From: Streptomyces roseifaciens
GTDB lineage: Bacteria > Actinomycetota > Actinomycetes > Streptomycetales > Streptomycetaceae
DNA: 64,000 nt
Reading direction: 5' to 3'
NCBI RefSeq assembly: GCF_001445655.1
Contig: NZ_LNBE01000003.1
Coordinates: 1,470,530 to 1,534,529 of the forward strand
Positions within the stretch are counted from its first letter, which is position 1; every line of letters starts with the position of its first letter. The translations under genes were made by a program, and so were the position numbers. Positions 1-7,553 of this stretch are shown in pieces. A model generated the notes under the pieces. That model saw nothing but the letters and a program-made list of their open reading frames with translations. It was not told the origin of the DNA and did not search any database.

Positions 1-1546
1 GCTGGTACTCGGGCTCCGCGGCCAGCTCCCGGACCGAGTACCGGGGCCCGTGGTCGACCACGCGGTCGGTGCGGCACATCCGCCCGTACCAGTTCCGGTT
101 CCGCGCGGTGCGCGAGGCCGTCCGCGGGATGGCGACGAGGTCGCGCGGGGCGTCCCCGGCCAGCCGGAAGGCGGCCGCCAGGGCGTGGCCCGCCAGGGAG
201 AGCCAGTCCCCGGCGTCGGACGGCGGCATCATCTTGTCGATCTCGTGGTACGCGCGGGCGATCGGCGGCAGCAGGAAGGCCCGGGACTCCAGGAACAGCA
301 GACCGCCCTGCAGCTGCACCCGGCTGAAGACGGTGAGGACGACCTCGTCCTCCCAGCTGCCCACCCGGGTCGTCAGGTAGTGCCGCAGCCGTTCCTCGGC
401 GGCCAGGTCCAGGCTGTCCGGCCACCACGTCGGGGGAGCCGGCACGCCCGGCGCGAGCCGCAGCCGTTCGGCGGCCGAGCGCCGGGCGAACGGCGCCATG
501 CGCGCGAACGCCGTGCCGGGCCCGGTGCCGCTCCAGTCCGCGGCCGGGCCCAGTCTCAGACCGCCCTTCATCACGTAGTCGTCCACGTGGATGCCGTGCA
601 GCCGGTCGCCGGGGTAGTCCCCGCCCGCGCCGAGCCGCAGGAGTTCGGCCCGGATGCGGGCGTGCACCGCGGGGACGGTGAAGCCGGCGGCGTCGGGTGC
701 GGCACCGGGGCCCGCAGGGGCGGCCCCGGGCTGCGCGAAGCGGAGCGTGGGCACGGTCGCGCCCCTCCGGGGGATCAACTCGATCGCGAAGGACCAGGAG
801 TCCACCTCGACCCCCGCTCCCACGAAGGGCGCGTAGTCGCTGTAGATGACGTCGGGGTCGGCCTGCTGGCGCCGCAGCTGTGCGATGCGGGCCGCGGTGG
901 AGCCCTGCCCGTCGGGGTGCTCCGGGGCCCGGCCGGTGGCGAGGAGGTGCAGCAGGGACATCCTGAGGTACGTGTCCACTGTCGCGATCGCCGCCCAGAG
1001 GGCGAAGAGCAGGAGTGCGGCCGGGAGATGAGGCCACACGGCTTCGGACAGCAGCGGGCCGACCCCGCTCAGGAGCCGGGCGCCGAGGAAGACGACGATC
1101 GCCAGCCCGATGATCCCCGTCAGCAGGCGCGTGACAGGGCCTGACCGGTCGCGCCCCGCCGTGCCGGTGCCGCGCTCCGTGGCACCCGCCATCGCGCGGG
1201 CCGCGAGCTGGAAGAGGCGTACGACCAGCACCAGGCCGACGCACAGGAACACGCCCGCCGCGTCGACCGGGAGCAGGAGCACCGGAACGGCGAGCATCAG
1301 CGCCCCGCGGAGCGTGGCCCGGCGCCGTGCCACGAAGCACTCCTTGAGCACCGCCACGAGGTCCACCCCGTAGGCGGGCGGAGGGACGCGGTACGGGTTC
1401 TCGGCGAGCTCCGCGATCACCGCGTCGCGGAAGTCACGGTCGAGGTGGGCCGCGCCGCGCAGGTAGGCGGTGGCGTCACCGGGGCGGCTGCCCGCCTGCG
1501 CCTCGATGAGCTGGCGGAGCGGGCTCTGGGGATCCTGCTGGCTCAT
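1..1546 (-). CDS. Unrecognised multi-spanning membrane protein, 3' end outside window
   Basis: On the minus strand an open frame starts with ATG at 1546 (MSQQDPQSPLRQLIEA) and stays open to the window edge, so at least 515 residues are coded and the C-terminus is missing. Roughly residues 77-115 and 140-205 hold two pairs of hydrophobic segments separated by a charged loop. A long soluble part follows, with motifs such as DYVMKGGLRLGPAADW and a Tyr/Arg-rich stretch near the edge (RNRNWYGRMCRTDRVV). I do not recognise the family; large Streptomyces membrane proteins of unknown function with this layout exist. It follows the single-span protein at 1646-2470 after 99 bases and is probably co-transcribed with it. 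No catalytic motif was seen. Confidence 0.7.
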   Translation of the reverse strand, partial: MSQQDPQSPLRQLIEAQAGSRPGDATAYLRGAAHLDRDFRDAVIAELAENPYRVPPPAYGVDLVAVLKECFVARRRATLRGALMLAVPVLLLPVDAAGVFLCVGLVLVVRLFQLAARAMAGATERGTGTAGRDRSGPVTRLLTGIIGLAIVVFLGARLLSGVGPLLSEAVWPHLPAALLLFALWAAIATVDTYLRMSLLHLLATGRAPEHPDGQGSTAARIAQLRRQQADPDVIYSDYAPFVGAGVEVDSWSFAIELIPRRGATVPTLRFAQPGAAPAGPGAAPDAAGFTVPAVHARIRAELLRLGAGGDYPGDRLHGIHVDDYVMKGGLRLGPAADWSGTGPGTAFARMAPFARRSAAERLRLAPGVPAPPTWWPDSLDLAAEERLRHYLTTRVGSWEDEVVLTVFSRVQLQGGLLFLESRAFLLPPIARAYHEIDKMMPPSDAGDWLSLAGHALAAAFRLAGDAPRDLVAIPRTASRTARNRNWYGRMCRTDRVVDHGPRYSVRELAAEPEYQ

Positions 1547-1645
1547 CGTCGGGAAGACCCTTCCGTCGGGGTGGACAGGGGTGAGATGGCTGGAGGAAGG
1601 AGGCTGGAGGAAGGAGGGTGCGGACGGAGGCGGGCTGCCGGACCG

Positions 1646-2470
1646 TCAGATACGGGTGTGGTCGCGTACCTGCAGCCCGTACCGGCCGGCGATCGGCGCC
1701 CACCTCCGCAGGAACTCCTGCTTGGCCTGCGTCGCGAGGCCGCTGCTCGCCACCCCGCGGTCGTACGCGGAGCCGTGGGGAACGCTGCCGGAGGAGCAGC
1801 CCGCGGCGTCCTGCGCCCACCGGGCGAACGCGCGGTCGGCCTCCGCCGAGCGCCGCCAGGCGGTCCGCAGCTCCTCCGCTGCGGCGCGGCCGCCCTCGAT
1901 GTCCTGCACGGCGATACGCGACAGGTCCTCGATCAGCCCGTCGCGCCGGACGGCGGCCGCGTCCAGATCGGCCCCGGCCGCTGCGACGGCCGCACCGGAG
2001 GCACACGATTCGACGGCGTTCACGGCGTCGGTGACCTTCTCGCGGTCCGCCGCGCTCTTCGTCAGCAGCGCGTCCAGGGCCGCGGCCTGGGACCGTCCCG
2101 AGGCGGGCGGTTCCGGTGCGGGCGAGGAGGTCTGCGGCCCCTCGGGCTGTGCCGCACCCCGCGTCGCGCTCTGCGCTGCCAATGAGGCCGACGGGCCGCC
2201 GGGCGACGGCTCGGCGCCGGCCTCGGAGCCCGAGAAGAAGACCTTGACCACGACCAGGGTGACGACCGCCGAGGTCACCGCCCCGACCGCCGCCAGCAGC
2301 ACGAATCTTCGGGACGCGGACGACCCGCGGTCACCCGGCGGCGCAGGACCGCCGCCGTCCGCCGTGCCCCCGGCCCGTGCGGAACCCCTGGACGCCGGTA
2401 CCCAACCGCCTGCGCCCCGGCGAGCCTCGCTGTCCCAGCGCATCGGTGCGCCGTCGTCGTCCTCGGCCAT
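1646..2470 (-). CDS. Single-span membrane protein of unknown function
   Basis: 274 residues starting MAEDDDGAPMRWDSEARRG. The first 50 residues are polar and Gly/Pro-rich. One membrane segment lies at about residues 55-78 (FVLLAAVGAVTSAVVTLVVVKV), followed by a Ser/Pro/Ala-rich linker and an alpha-helical extracytoplasmic part containing three Cys residues. The layout is an N-in, C-out anchored protein. No enzyme motif is visible and the function is unknown. It sits 96 bases after the signal peptidase gene and has its own promoter-like sequence, so it may or may not belong to the peptide cassette upstream. Confidence 0.75.
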   Translation of the reverse strand: MAEDDDGAPMRWDSEARRGAGGWVPASRGSARAGGTADGGGPAPPGDRGSSASRRFVLLAAVGAVTSAVVTLVVVKVFFSGSEAGAEPSPGGPSASLAAQSATRGAAQPEGPQTSSPAPEPPASGRSQAAALDALLTKSAADREKVTDAVNAVESCASGAAVAAAGADLDAAAVRRDGLIEDLSRIAVQDIEGGRAAAEELRTAWRRSAEADRAFARWAQDAAGCSSGSVPHGSAYDRGVASSGLATQAKQEFLRRWAPIAGRYGLQVRDHTRI

Positions 2471-2490
2471 ACCGTTCCCCCGTCGCTCTT

Positions 2491-2524
2491 CCGCACTGTC
2501 GTGCGGTTGGCGAACACTGTCAAC
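2491..2524 (-). promoter_or_regulatory. Promoter-like sequence with palindrome upstream of the 2470 gene
   Basis: Read on the minus strand, a TTGACA hexamer (2524-2519) is followed 17 bases later by GACAGT at a -10-like position. This overlaps a perfect inverted repeat CCGCAC-GACA-GTGCGG (2506-2491). The arrangement fits a promoter with an overlapping operator for the gene starting at 2470. It is inferred from sequence pattern only. Confidence 0.35.
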
Positions 2525-2566
2525 TCCCGGGGCAATCCGGCAGACCGGCCTCCTGTTGTCGTCCCG

Positions 2567-3058
2567 TCACCGCCGGCGCAGCACCGTTCCCAGGACGCGC
2601 TCCAGCGGGAAGTAGCCGACCTCCCGCGAATCGAAGCTCACCCTGCCGTTGTCGCCGAGGAGGACCACCTGGCCGGGCGGTACGCGCTCCTCGGGCGCCG
2701 TGGCCAGGGCGGGGACGCAGTCGAGCGGGACGAGGTCGCCGGGGAGCGCGGCCACGCGTTTGATCAGCCAGTCGCGGCCGTGGACGCCGGCCGCGCCCGC
2801 CTCGGCGCGCACCGGCGGCCGGGGCCACATGCCGCCGCTCGCGGGCCGCTCGGCCACCACGACCTGTCCCACGGCCGGCCGCGGGCCGCGCCGGACCAGG
2901 ACGCGGTCGCCGTCCCGGAAGGCCGGCGCCATGCTCGTGCCGCGGACGGTGACCACGACCAGGCCGCGCGCCAGGCACACGGCCGCACCCAGCGCCGCGC
3001 CCGCCGCGACCGCAGCCGCGCCGCGCAGCCGCCGCCGCAGCGCGGACCCGGCCGTCAC
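2567..3058 (-). CDS. S26-family signal peptidase-like protein
   Basis: 163 residues, GTG start at 3058 inside a GTGA overlap with the end of the ABC exporter gene, so translation is probably coupled. An N-terminal hydrophobic segment (about residues 13-38) is followed by the S26 serine motif GTSMAP (Ser42). The general-base lysine lies in WLIKRVAALPGD (Lys100), and the late box GDN...SFDSREVG is present. Both members of the Ser/Lys dyad are therefore there. It is short compared with housekeeping SipW/LepB enzymes and lacks a C-terminal anchor. Its place as last gene of the Cys-rich peptide operon suggests it trims that peptide's leader outside the membrane or during export. The family call is firm; the substrate is inferred. 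Confidence 0.85.
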   Translation of the reverse strand: MTAGSALRRRLRGAAAVAAGAALGAAVCLARGLVVVTVRGTSMAPAFRDGDRVLVRRGPRPAVGQVVVAERPASGGMWPRPPVRAEAGAAGVHGRDWLIKRVAALPGDLVPLDCVPALATAPEERVPPGQVVLLGDNGRVSFDSREVGYFPLERVLGTVLRRR

Positions 3059-5094
3059 CGGGGCTCCCCGGTGAACGCGGGCTCGCTCCCGGCGTCGGTG
3101 TCCGTGCCGGCCTGGTAGCCGGCCGCTTGGAGGGTGAAGAGGCGCGCGTAGCGGCCGCCGGAGCCGATCAGCTCGGCGTGCGGGCCCTGTTCCACGACGC
3201 GTCCGTCCTCCAGGACGGCGATGACGTCGGCGTCGCGCACCGCGCCCAGGCGGTGGGAGATGAGGAGGCTGGTCCGCTCGCCGCGGTGGCGCCGCAGCGC
3301 GGTGTGGATCTCGTGCTCCGCCTCGGCGTCGAGCCCCGCCGACGGCTCGTCGAGGATCATCAGGTCGCGCTGGTCCCGCAGGAACGCGCGGGCGAGCGCG
3401 AGCCGCTGCCGCTGGCCGCCGGAGAGGACCACACCGGTCTCCGGGTTGTCCTTGTCGGACTCCATGAAGAACCTCCGCGACAGCAGCGTGTCGTACCCGT
3501 ACGGCAGACCGGCGAGCTTGGCGTGGATGCCCGCGCGCTCCGCGGCCGCCTCGATCCGCGGGCGGTCGCCGAGCGCCGCGAGGTCGCCGAGGGCGATGTT
3601 CTCCGCCGCCGTCATGTCGTAGTGCATGTAGTCCTGGAACACCGCGCCGATGCGCCGCCGCAGCTCAGCCACGTCGACCGTACGGATGTCCACGCCGTCC
3701 CACAGGATCGCGCCGCGCTCGGGATCGTAGAACCGGCACAGCAGCTTCACCAGCGTGGACTTGCCGGCGCCGTTGAGCCCGACGAGCGCCAGCACCTCGC
3801 CCCGGCGCAGGTGCAGGCTGGCGCCGCGCAGCACCCACGGGTGCTCCTCGGAGTACCGGAACCACACGTCGCGCAGCTCGATGCCGCGGCCCAGCGGCGG
3901 CAGCGCGGCCGGCTGCAGGGGCACGGGCAGGTCCGGCCCGGCGCCCGCGACCACGAGGTAGTGGTCGAACATCAGCAAGGCCTGGTGCGAGCGGGCCACT
4001 TCGCTCGCCAGGGTGGCCAGCGCGCCCTGGATGCCGGCCACCGCCGCCACGAACATGACGACGTCGCCGGCCGACAGGGTGCCGGCGTGCGCGGCGCCCA
4101 CCGCCCACAGCAGTCCGCCGCCGGAGACGAGCGCGGCCAGCAGCCCGAGCCCGGACTGGACGACGGCCTCCCGCCGGTCCACCGCGCGCTTGGCGGCGTC
4201 GGCCGTACGCCGGTCGGCCAGCATCCGGCCCCGCAGGAACGCGCCGGTGCCGAAGAGCCGTATCTCCTTGGCCGCTTCGACGCTCGACAGCAGCTCGCTG
4301 TAGAACATCTGCCGGCGCTCGACCGGGCCGACGTCCCACAGCGTGCGCGCCTTGCGCCGCGCCATGGCGACCTCGGAAACCAGCGTGGGCACCGCGGCGA
4401 CCAGCACCAGGGCGGTCATCCACGGGCTCAGCAGGGAGAGCGAGCCGAGGAACCCGCCGATGGTGAGGGCGCTGCGGGCGATGCCGACGGCTCCGTCGAC
4501 GGCCTGGTTGGGCATGCCGCCGCCGGAGCTCTGCGCGAGCCGCAGCCGGTCCAGGAAGCGCGGGTCCTCGAAGCGCCCCAGGCCGGCGAAGCCCTCCACG
4601 GCCCTGAACAGCCGGTCGTCGGCGAGCAGCCCGACCCTGCGGTCGAGTTCGCGCCGCAGGTACTGGCTGATCTGGGGTACGACCGCGATGACGGTCCCGG
4701 CCGCGGCGAGCCCTGCGCCCAGGCCCACCAGCGTGCCGAGGGAGGCGCCCGAACCCAGCCCGTCGAGCATCAGCTTGGTCAGCCAGGCGGTGACCACGGG
4801 GAGGGCGCCGGCCATCAGCGTCAGCACCAGGTAGCACGCGAGGGCCGCGGGAGCCGCGCTCGCCACCAGCGCGGTGGCCGCGGCGATCCGCCGGGTGGTG
4901 GCCAGGAGGCCGCCGGAGGGTGCGGGCGGGAGGCCGGCGGCGTCGGCAGGGCCGGAGGCCGGCCCGGGGCCCGGGCCGGCCGGTGCCCCGGGGGAGGATG
5001 CGGGGCCCGGTCCAGGGCCCGGGCCGGGACCCGGTGCGGGACCCGGGCCCGGGCCGGGGGCCGCCTGCCGCCGGCCGTGGTCCTGCCCGTTCAT
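3055..5094 (-). CDS. ABC exporter (fused membrane and ATPase domains) of the Cys-rich peptide cassette
   Basis: 679 residues, ATG at 5094 overlapping the redoxin stop (ATGA). The first 60 residues are almost pure Pro/Gly/Ala repeats. Membrane segments lie at about residues 70-350 and the ATPase domain at about 400-640. Walker A is GLNGAGKST, the signature LSGGQRQRLALARAF and Walker B LMILDEPSAGLD, with the switch His in LLISHRLGAVRDAD, so the site looks catalytically complete. There is no C39 peptidase domain at the N-terminus, which is consistent with a separate S26 peptidase in the next gene. The membrane half resembles exporters found in actinobacterial RiPP clusters. Likely role: export of the matured Cys-rich peptide as a homodimer. 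Confidence 0.9.
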   Translation of the reverse strand: MNGQDHGRRQAAPGPGPGPAPGPGPGPGPGPASSPGAPAGPGPGPASGPADAAGLPPAPSGGLLATTRRIAAATALVASAAPAALACYLVLTLMAGALPVVTAWLTKLMLDGLGSGASLGTLVGLGAGLAAAGTVIAVVPQISQYLRRELDRRVGLLADDRLFRAVEGFAGLGRFEDPRFLDRLRLAQSSGGGMPNQAVDGAVGIARSALTIGGFLGSLSLLSPWMTALVLVAAVPTLVSEVAMARRKARTLWDVGPVERRQMFYSELLSSVEAAKEIRLFGTGAFLRGRMLADRRTADAAKRAVDRREAVVQSGLGLLAALVSGGGLLWAVGAAHAGTLSAGDVVMFVAAVAGIQGALATLASEVARSHQALLMFDHYLVVAGAGPDLPVPLQPAALPPLGRGIELRDVWFRYSEEHPWVLRGASLHLRRGEVLALVGLNGAGKSTLVKLLCRFYDPERGAILWDGVDIRTVDVAELRRRIGAVFQDYMHYDMTAAENIALGDLAALGDRPRIEAAAERAGIHAKLAGLPYGYDTLLSRRFFMESDKDNPETGVVLSGGQRQRLALARAFLRDQRDLMILDEPSAGLDAEAEHEIHTALRRHRGERTSLLISHRLGAVRDADVIAVLEDGRVVEQGPHAELIGSGGRYARLFTLQAAGYQAGTDTDAGSEPAFTGEPR
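4945..5070. repeat. Pro-Gly coding low-complexity tract
   Basis: Tandem GGGCCCGG-like units encode an irregular (Pro-Gly/Ala)n tail at the N-terminus of the ABC exporter. Such tracts are prone to slippage and the true length, or even the start codon, may vary between strains. Confidence 0.8.
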
Positions 5095-5645
5095 GCGGCT
5101 ACGACGGGGGAATCCAGGTTCACGTTGTTGCGCGCGATCACGGGCCTGCCGGCGCCGTCCGAGGCGACCTCGAGCAGCGTCGGGAACCCCATGATCTGGA
5201 AGGCGTCGGTCATGACGGGCTCGCTGCCCTGCACCACGACGCGGGCGACCGGGCTCAGCTCGGCGACCTGCCCCTTGGCGCGCTCGGGCGTGCCGACCAC
5301 CACGGCCAGCACCTGCTTCCGGCCGCCGGGCAGCGTCCGCGCGTACTCAGCGAACTTCGGCAGCATCTCGTGGCACGGGCCGCAGCTGGGGGAGAAGAAC
5401 GCCACCAGGGTGTCGCCCGACAGCGACTCGCGGGTCAGCACCTCGCCGTCGACGGCGACGGCCTGGAACTCGCCCACCTCTTCGCCGACCTTGATGACGG
5501 GCGGTCTGCCGGGCGCGTTGCCGTCGGCCATCTTGGACAGCATCGCGGTGTGGTCCCGCAGCCGCTTGATCACCCCCAGGGTGAGGATCAGGTCCAGCGT
5601 ACAGAGCAGTCCCACCAGGACCACCGCCGCGATCAGGACGGGCAT
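5091..5645 (-). CDS. Membrane-tethered thioredoxin-like protein (TlpA/MauD-like)
   Basis: 184 residues starting at the ATG at 5645, with a good ribosome site (GAGGAG) nine bases upstream. A single N-terminal membrane segment (residues 2-25) anchors a redoxin domain. The active site is FFSPSCGPC with Cys88 and Cys91, followed by the thioredoxin-fold cis-Pro region (IMGFPTLLEV). The gene follows mauE-like by 20 bases and overlaps the exporter start. In methylamine-utilisation loci MauE and MauD act together to form disulfides in a Cys-rich subunit. By analogy this protein should oxidise or isomerise disulfides in the ten-cysteine peptide of the same operon. The fold call is sure; the direction of the redox reaction is inferred. 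Confidence 0.88.
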   Translation of the reverse strand: MPVLIAAVVLVGLLCTLDLILTLGVIKRLRDHTAMLSKMADGNAPGRPPVIKVGEEVGEFQAVAVDGEVLTRESLSGDTLVAFFSPSCGPCHEMLPKFAEYARTLPGGRKQVLAVVVGTPERAKGQVAELSPVARVVVQGSEPVMTDAFQIMGFPTLLEVASDGAGRPVIARNNVNLDSPVVAA

Positions 5646-5665
5646 GGAAGTCGTCTCCTCTGGGA

Positions 5666-6307
5666 TCACTTGGAGTCGGTCCGGAGCCGGTTCGGAGCCG
5701 GCCGGGAGCCGGTTCGGAGCCGGTTCGGAGCCGGTTGGGAGTCGGCCGGAACCACCGGCCGCGGGGCGAGGCCCGGGGCCTCGCCGATGGGCCGGAACAG
5801 ATCGAGGATGTCGTCGAGCGCGGCGACCAGCCCGCCCAGGAGCAGACCGCCGAGCACCGCCACAGTGGCGCCGCCCGGGGTGGTCGCCCCGGACACGGCG
5901 ACGGCCGCCGCGCCGGTGACCGCCGCGGCCGTGAGGGCGAGGTTGCGCACGATGTGTCTCGGCCCCAGCGGGCTCGCCGAGGCGCCGAAACACCGGCAGG
6001 GCGTGCGCACTCCCCGCCGTACGGAGACCGCGATGGCGGCCGTGAAGACCGCCAGCAGCCCCGCTGCGATCACCAGTCCCGCCACCGTGGCGGCCGTCAC
6101 CGGCACGGCGAGGCTCACGCACACCGCGCACTCGGCGGCCACCACGGCCCGGGCCACCGACCGGGCCCGGTGTGAGGGCATGATCCGCATGCCCTCCACC
6201 GAGACCACGAAGCGGTCGAACGCTCTTCGCCCCGTTGACTTGCCGAGGGACGAGGCGAAGAAGACCACGCCGATCAGACAGTGGATGCCGATCGCCAGAT
6301 AGCCCAC
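5666..6307 (-). CDS. MauE/DoxX-like redox membrane protein
   Basis: 213 residues from a GTG at 6307 preceded by GGAGGAGG. A longer upstream frame exists but has no leader-like character. Four hydrophobic segments are visible, with two cysteine pairs: ECAVC (Cys60/Cys63) at a membrane edge and the family-typical PCRCFG (Cys104/Cys106), followed by LGPRHIVRNLAL. This pattern matches MauE, a membrane protein thought to pass electrons from a periplasmic redoxin to the quinone pool. The last 25 residues come from a tandem repeat (PAPNRLRTGSR units). It is encoded between the Cys-rich peptide and its thioredoxin-like partner, which supports a role in oxidative folding of that peptide. Confidence 0.85.
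   Translation of the reverse strand: MGYLAIGIHCLIGVVFFASSLGKSTGRRAFDRFVVSVEGMRIMPSHRARSVARAVVAAECAVCVSLAVPVTAATVAGLVIAAGLLAVFTAAIAVSVRRGVRTPCRCFGASASPLGPRHIVRNLALTAAAVTGAAAVAVSGATTPGGATVAVLGGLLLGGLVAALDDILDLFRPIGEAPGLAPRPVVPADSQPAPNRLRTGSRPAPNRLRTDSK
5671..5745. repeat. Tandem GGAGCCGGTTC repeat in the mauE-like 3' end
   Basis: Five to six imperfect copies of an 11-12 base unit (plus-strand GGAGCCGGTTC) lie at the extreme 3' end of the MauE-like gene. They encode a repetitive Arg/Pro-rich tail. Confidence 0.85.
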
Positions 6308-6451
6308 CTGGTTTTCCTCCTCCGGCTGTCGTCGTGGCGTTCCCGGTCGGGGCGGTTCGTCATCGCCGGCCGGGACTTTCATCCGGTCGGCAGGAGGGTG
6401 CTGTTCTCAGCGCCGTTCTCACTGCTGTTCCCGGTGCTGTGTTCGCGATCG

Positions 6452-6649
6452 TCAGCACTGACAGACGATCGTCGGACAGCCGTTGGAGTTGCAGCAGGCC
6501 CAGCAGGGTGCGTTGTAGCCGCACTTGCCGCTGCACTGCCAGCAGGCCGGGTAGTTGCGGCAGGCCAGGAGCTCGGCCGCCGCGGCATCGATCTCGGGCA
6601 CGAACTTCCCGAGCAGGCGACTGCCCAGCTCGGTGAGCTTTGCGTACAT
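6452..6649 (-). CDS. Cys-rich small peptide, probable secreted disulfide-rich precursor
   Basis: 65 residues. The ATG at 6649 is preceded by AGGAG with seven-base spacing; a GTG at 6664 is in frame but would bury that ribosome site. Residues 1-29 (MYAKLTELGSRLLGKFVPEI, then an Asp-Ala4-Glu stretch) form an amphipathic, Cys-free leader. Residues 30-65 hold ten cysteines with spacing C-x5-C-x2-C-x3-C-x5-C-x2-C-C-x4-C-x4-C-x-C, including two CWxC motifs, and end in Cys. There is no classical Sec signal. It heads an operon with MauE-like and redoxin proteins, an exporter and a signal peptidase, so I infer a precursor whose C-terminal half is oxidised into several disulfides and exported. It matches no bacteriocin or metallothionein class that I can name. 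A metal-binding peptide is the main alternative. Confidence 0.8.
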   Translation of the reverse strand: MYAKLTELGSRLLGKFVPEIDAAAAELLACRNYPACWQCSGKCGYNAPCWACCNSNGCPTIVCQC

Positions 6650-7553
6650 CGACACACTCCTCACGTGATCAGAACTTGACCGGATGTGACCCGGGCTTGA
6701 TCGGATCGGGTGTGAACCGGGTTGGGGCCCGGTGCTTACGCCGGTTGAGTCTCATCGCGCCGTGGCGGGGCGGATAGTGCAGTTTCCGCCGAGTGGACGC
6801 ACCGGCCGGGACGGCCGGGCCGATCTCCGGGTGGCCCGAAGCGGCTCTTGCGGAGCGCGGGAGTTGTGGTTCCGGTGCGCGGGACCGCGGAGCGGGGCGA
6901 GCAGCCGGGCCCGGTGCACCCCTGCCCGGACCGGCACATTCCTCCGCCGGGGCTGAATCCGGGCCTCCGTGTGGACCGGGAGTGCGCGCACTGGCCAGCG
7001 TCGGTGCGCGCCGTGCATCTCCGCCACCGGCGGGCGGCGGCCGGGGAAGTGGAAGAGGCGCGTTCCGGCCGACGGTTGCGCACCGGCGCACAAGGGGCCG
7101 AGGAGGTGGTTCCGCTTCCCGGCGGGGCGTGGTAGGCCCGGCGCCCAGGCTTCGTTCAGGACTTCGTTGCAGCCCTCGCGCCGGGTGCGAAGGCGCCGCT
7201 GCGGACGGCATGTCGACGTCCGGCCCCTGTTCCTCGTAGTCCGTGCGGACGCACGTGCCGTTGTCATGTCCGGGTGCGGCGGTGTTCGTGCCGGGAATCG
7301 GGTTCCTGCCGGGCGGGCGCGACCGGGGCGCGGCGGGCCGGACGGCCTCCGGCTCCGGCGTCCGCAGCGGCGGTGACGTCGCGTTCTGCCCGGCGGCGCG
7401 GGAAGGCGGGCGGGCGGTCGTACCGAGGCCGGTTCTGTCCGGCCGGTCGCGTGGGCCGTGCCCGGGGCGCATCCGTGGGGTGGTGCTCCCGCGCCGGGTG
7501 AGCGGAACGCGAACGCATGTGTGAAGTGGCCTGCGTGGGGTACGTGTTCGCTC
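6650..7553. other. Long gene-free region between divergent units
   Basis: About 900 bases separate the Cys-rich peptide gene (minus) and the secreted protein gene (plus). Open frames exist on both strands but read as Arg/Pro/Gly shadows of high G+C sequence with no ribosome sites or family resemblance. Just upstream of the peptide gene, 6675-6725 holds two imperfect direct repeats (TGTGACCCGGG and TGTGAACCGGG, 26 bases apart, each near a TTGAYCGGAT), possible operator sites for the peptide operon. Nothing else was recognised. Confidence 0.5.
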
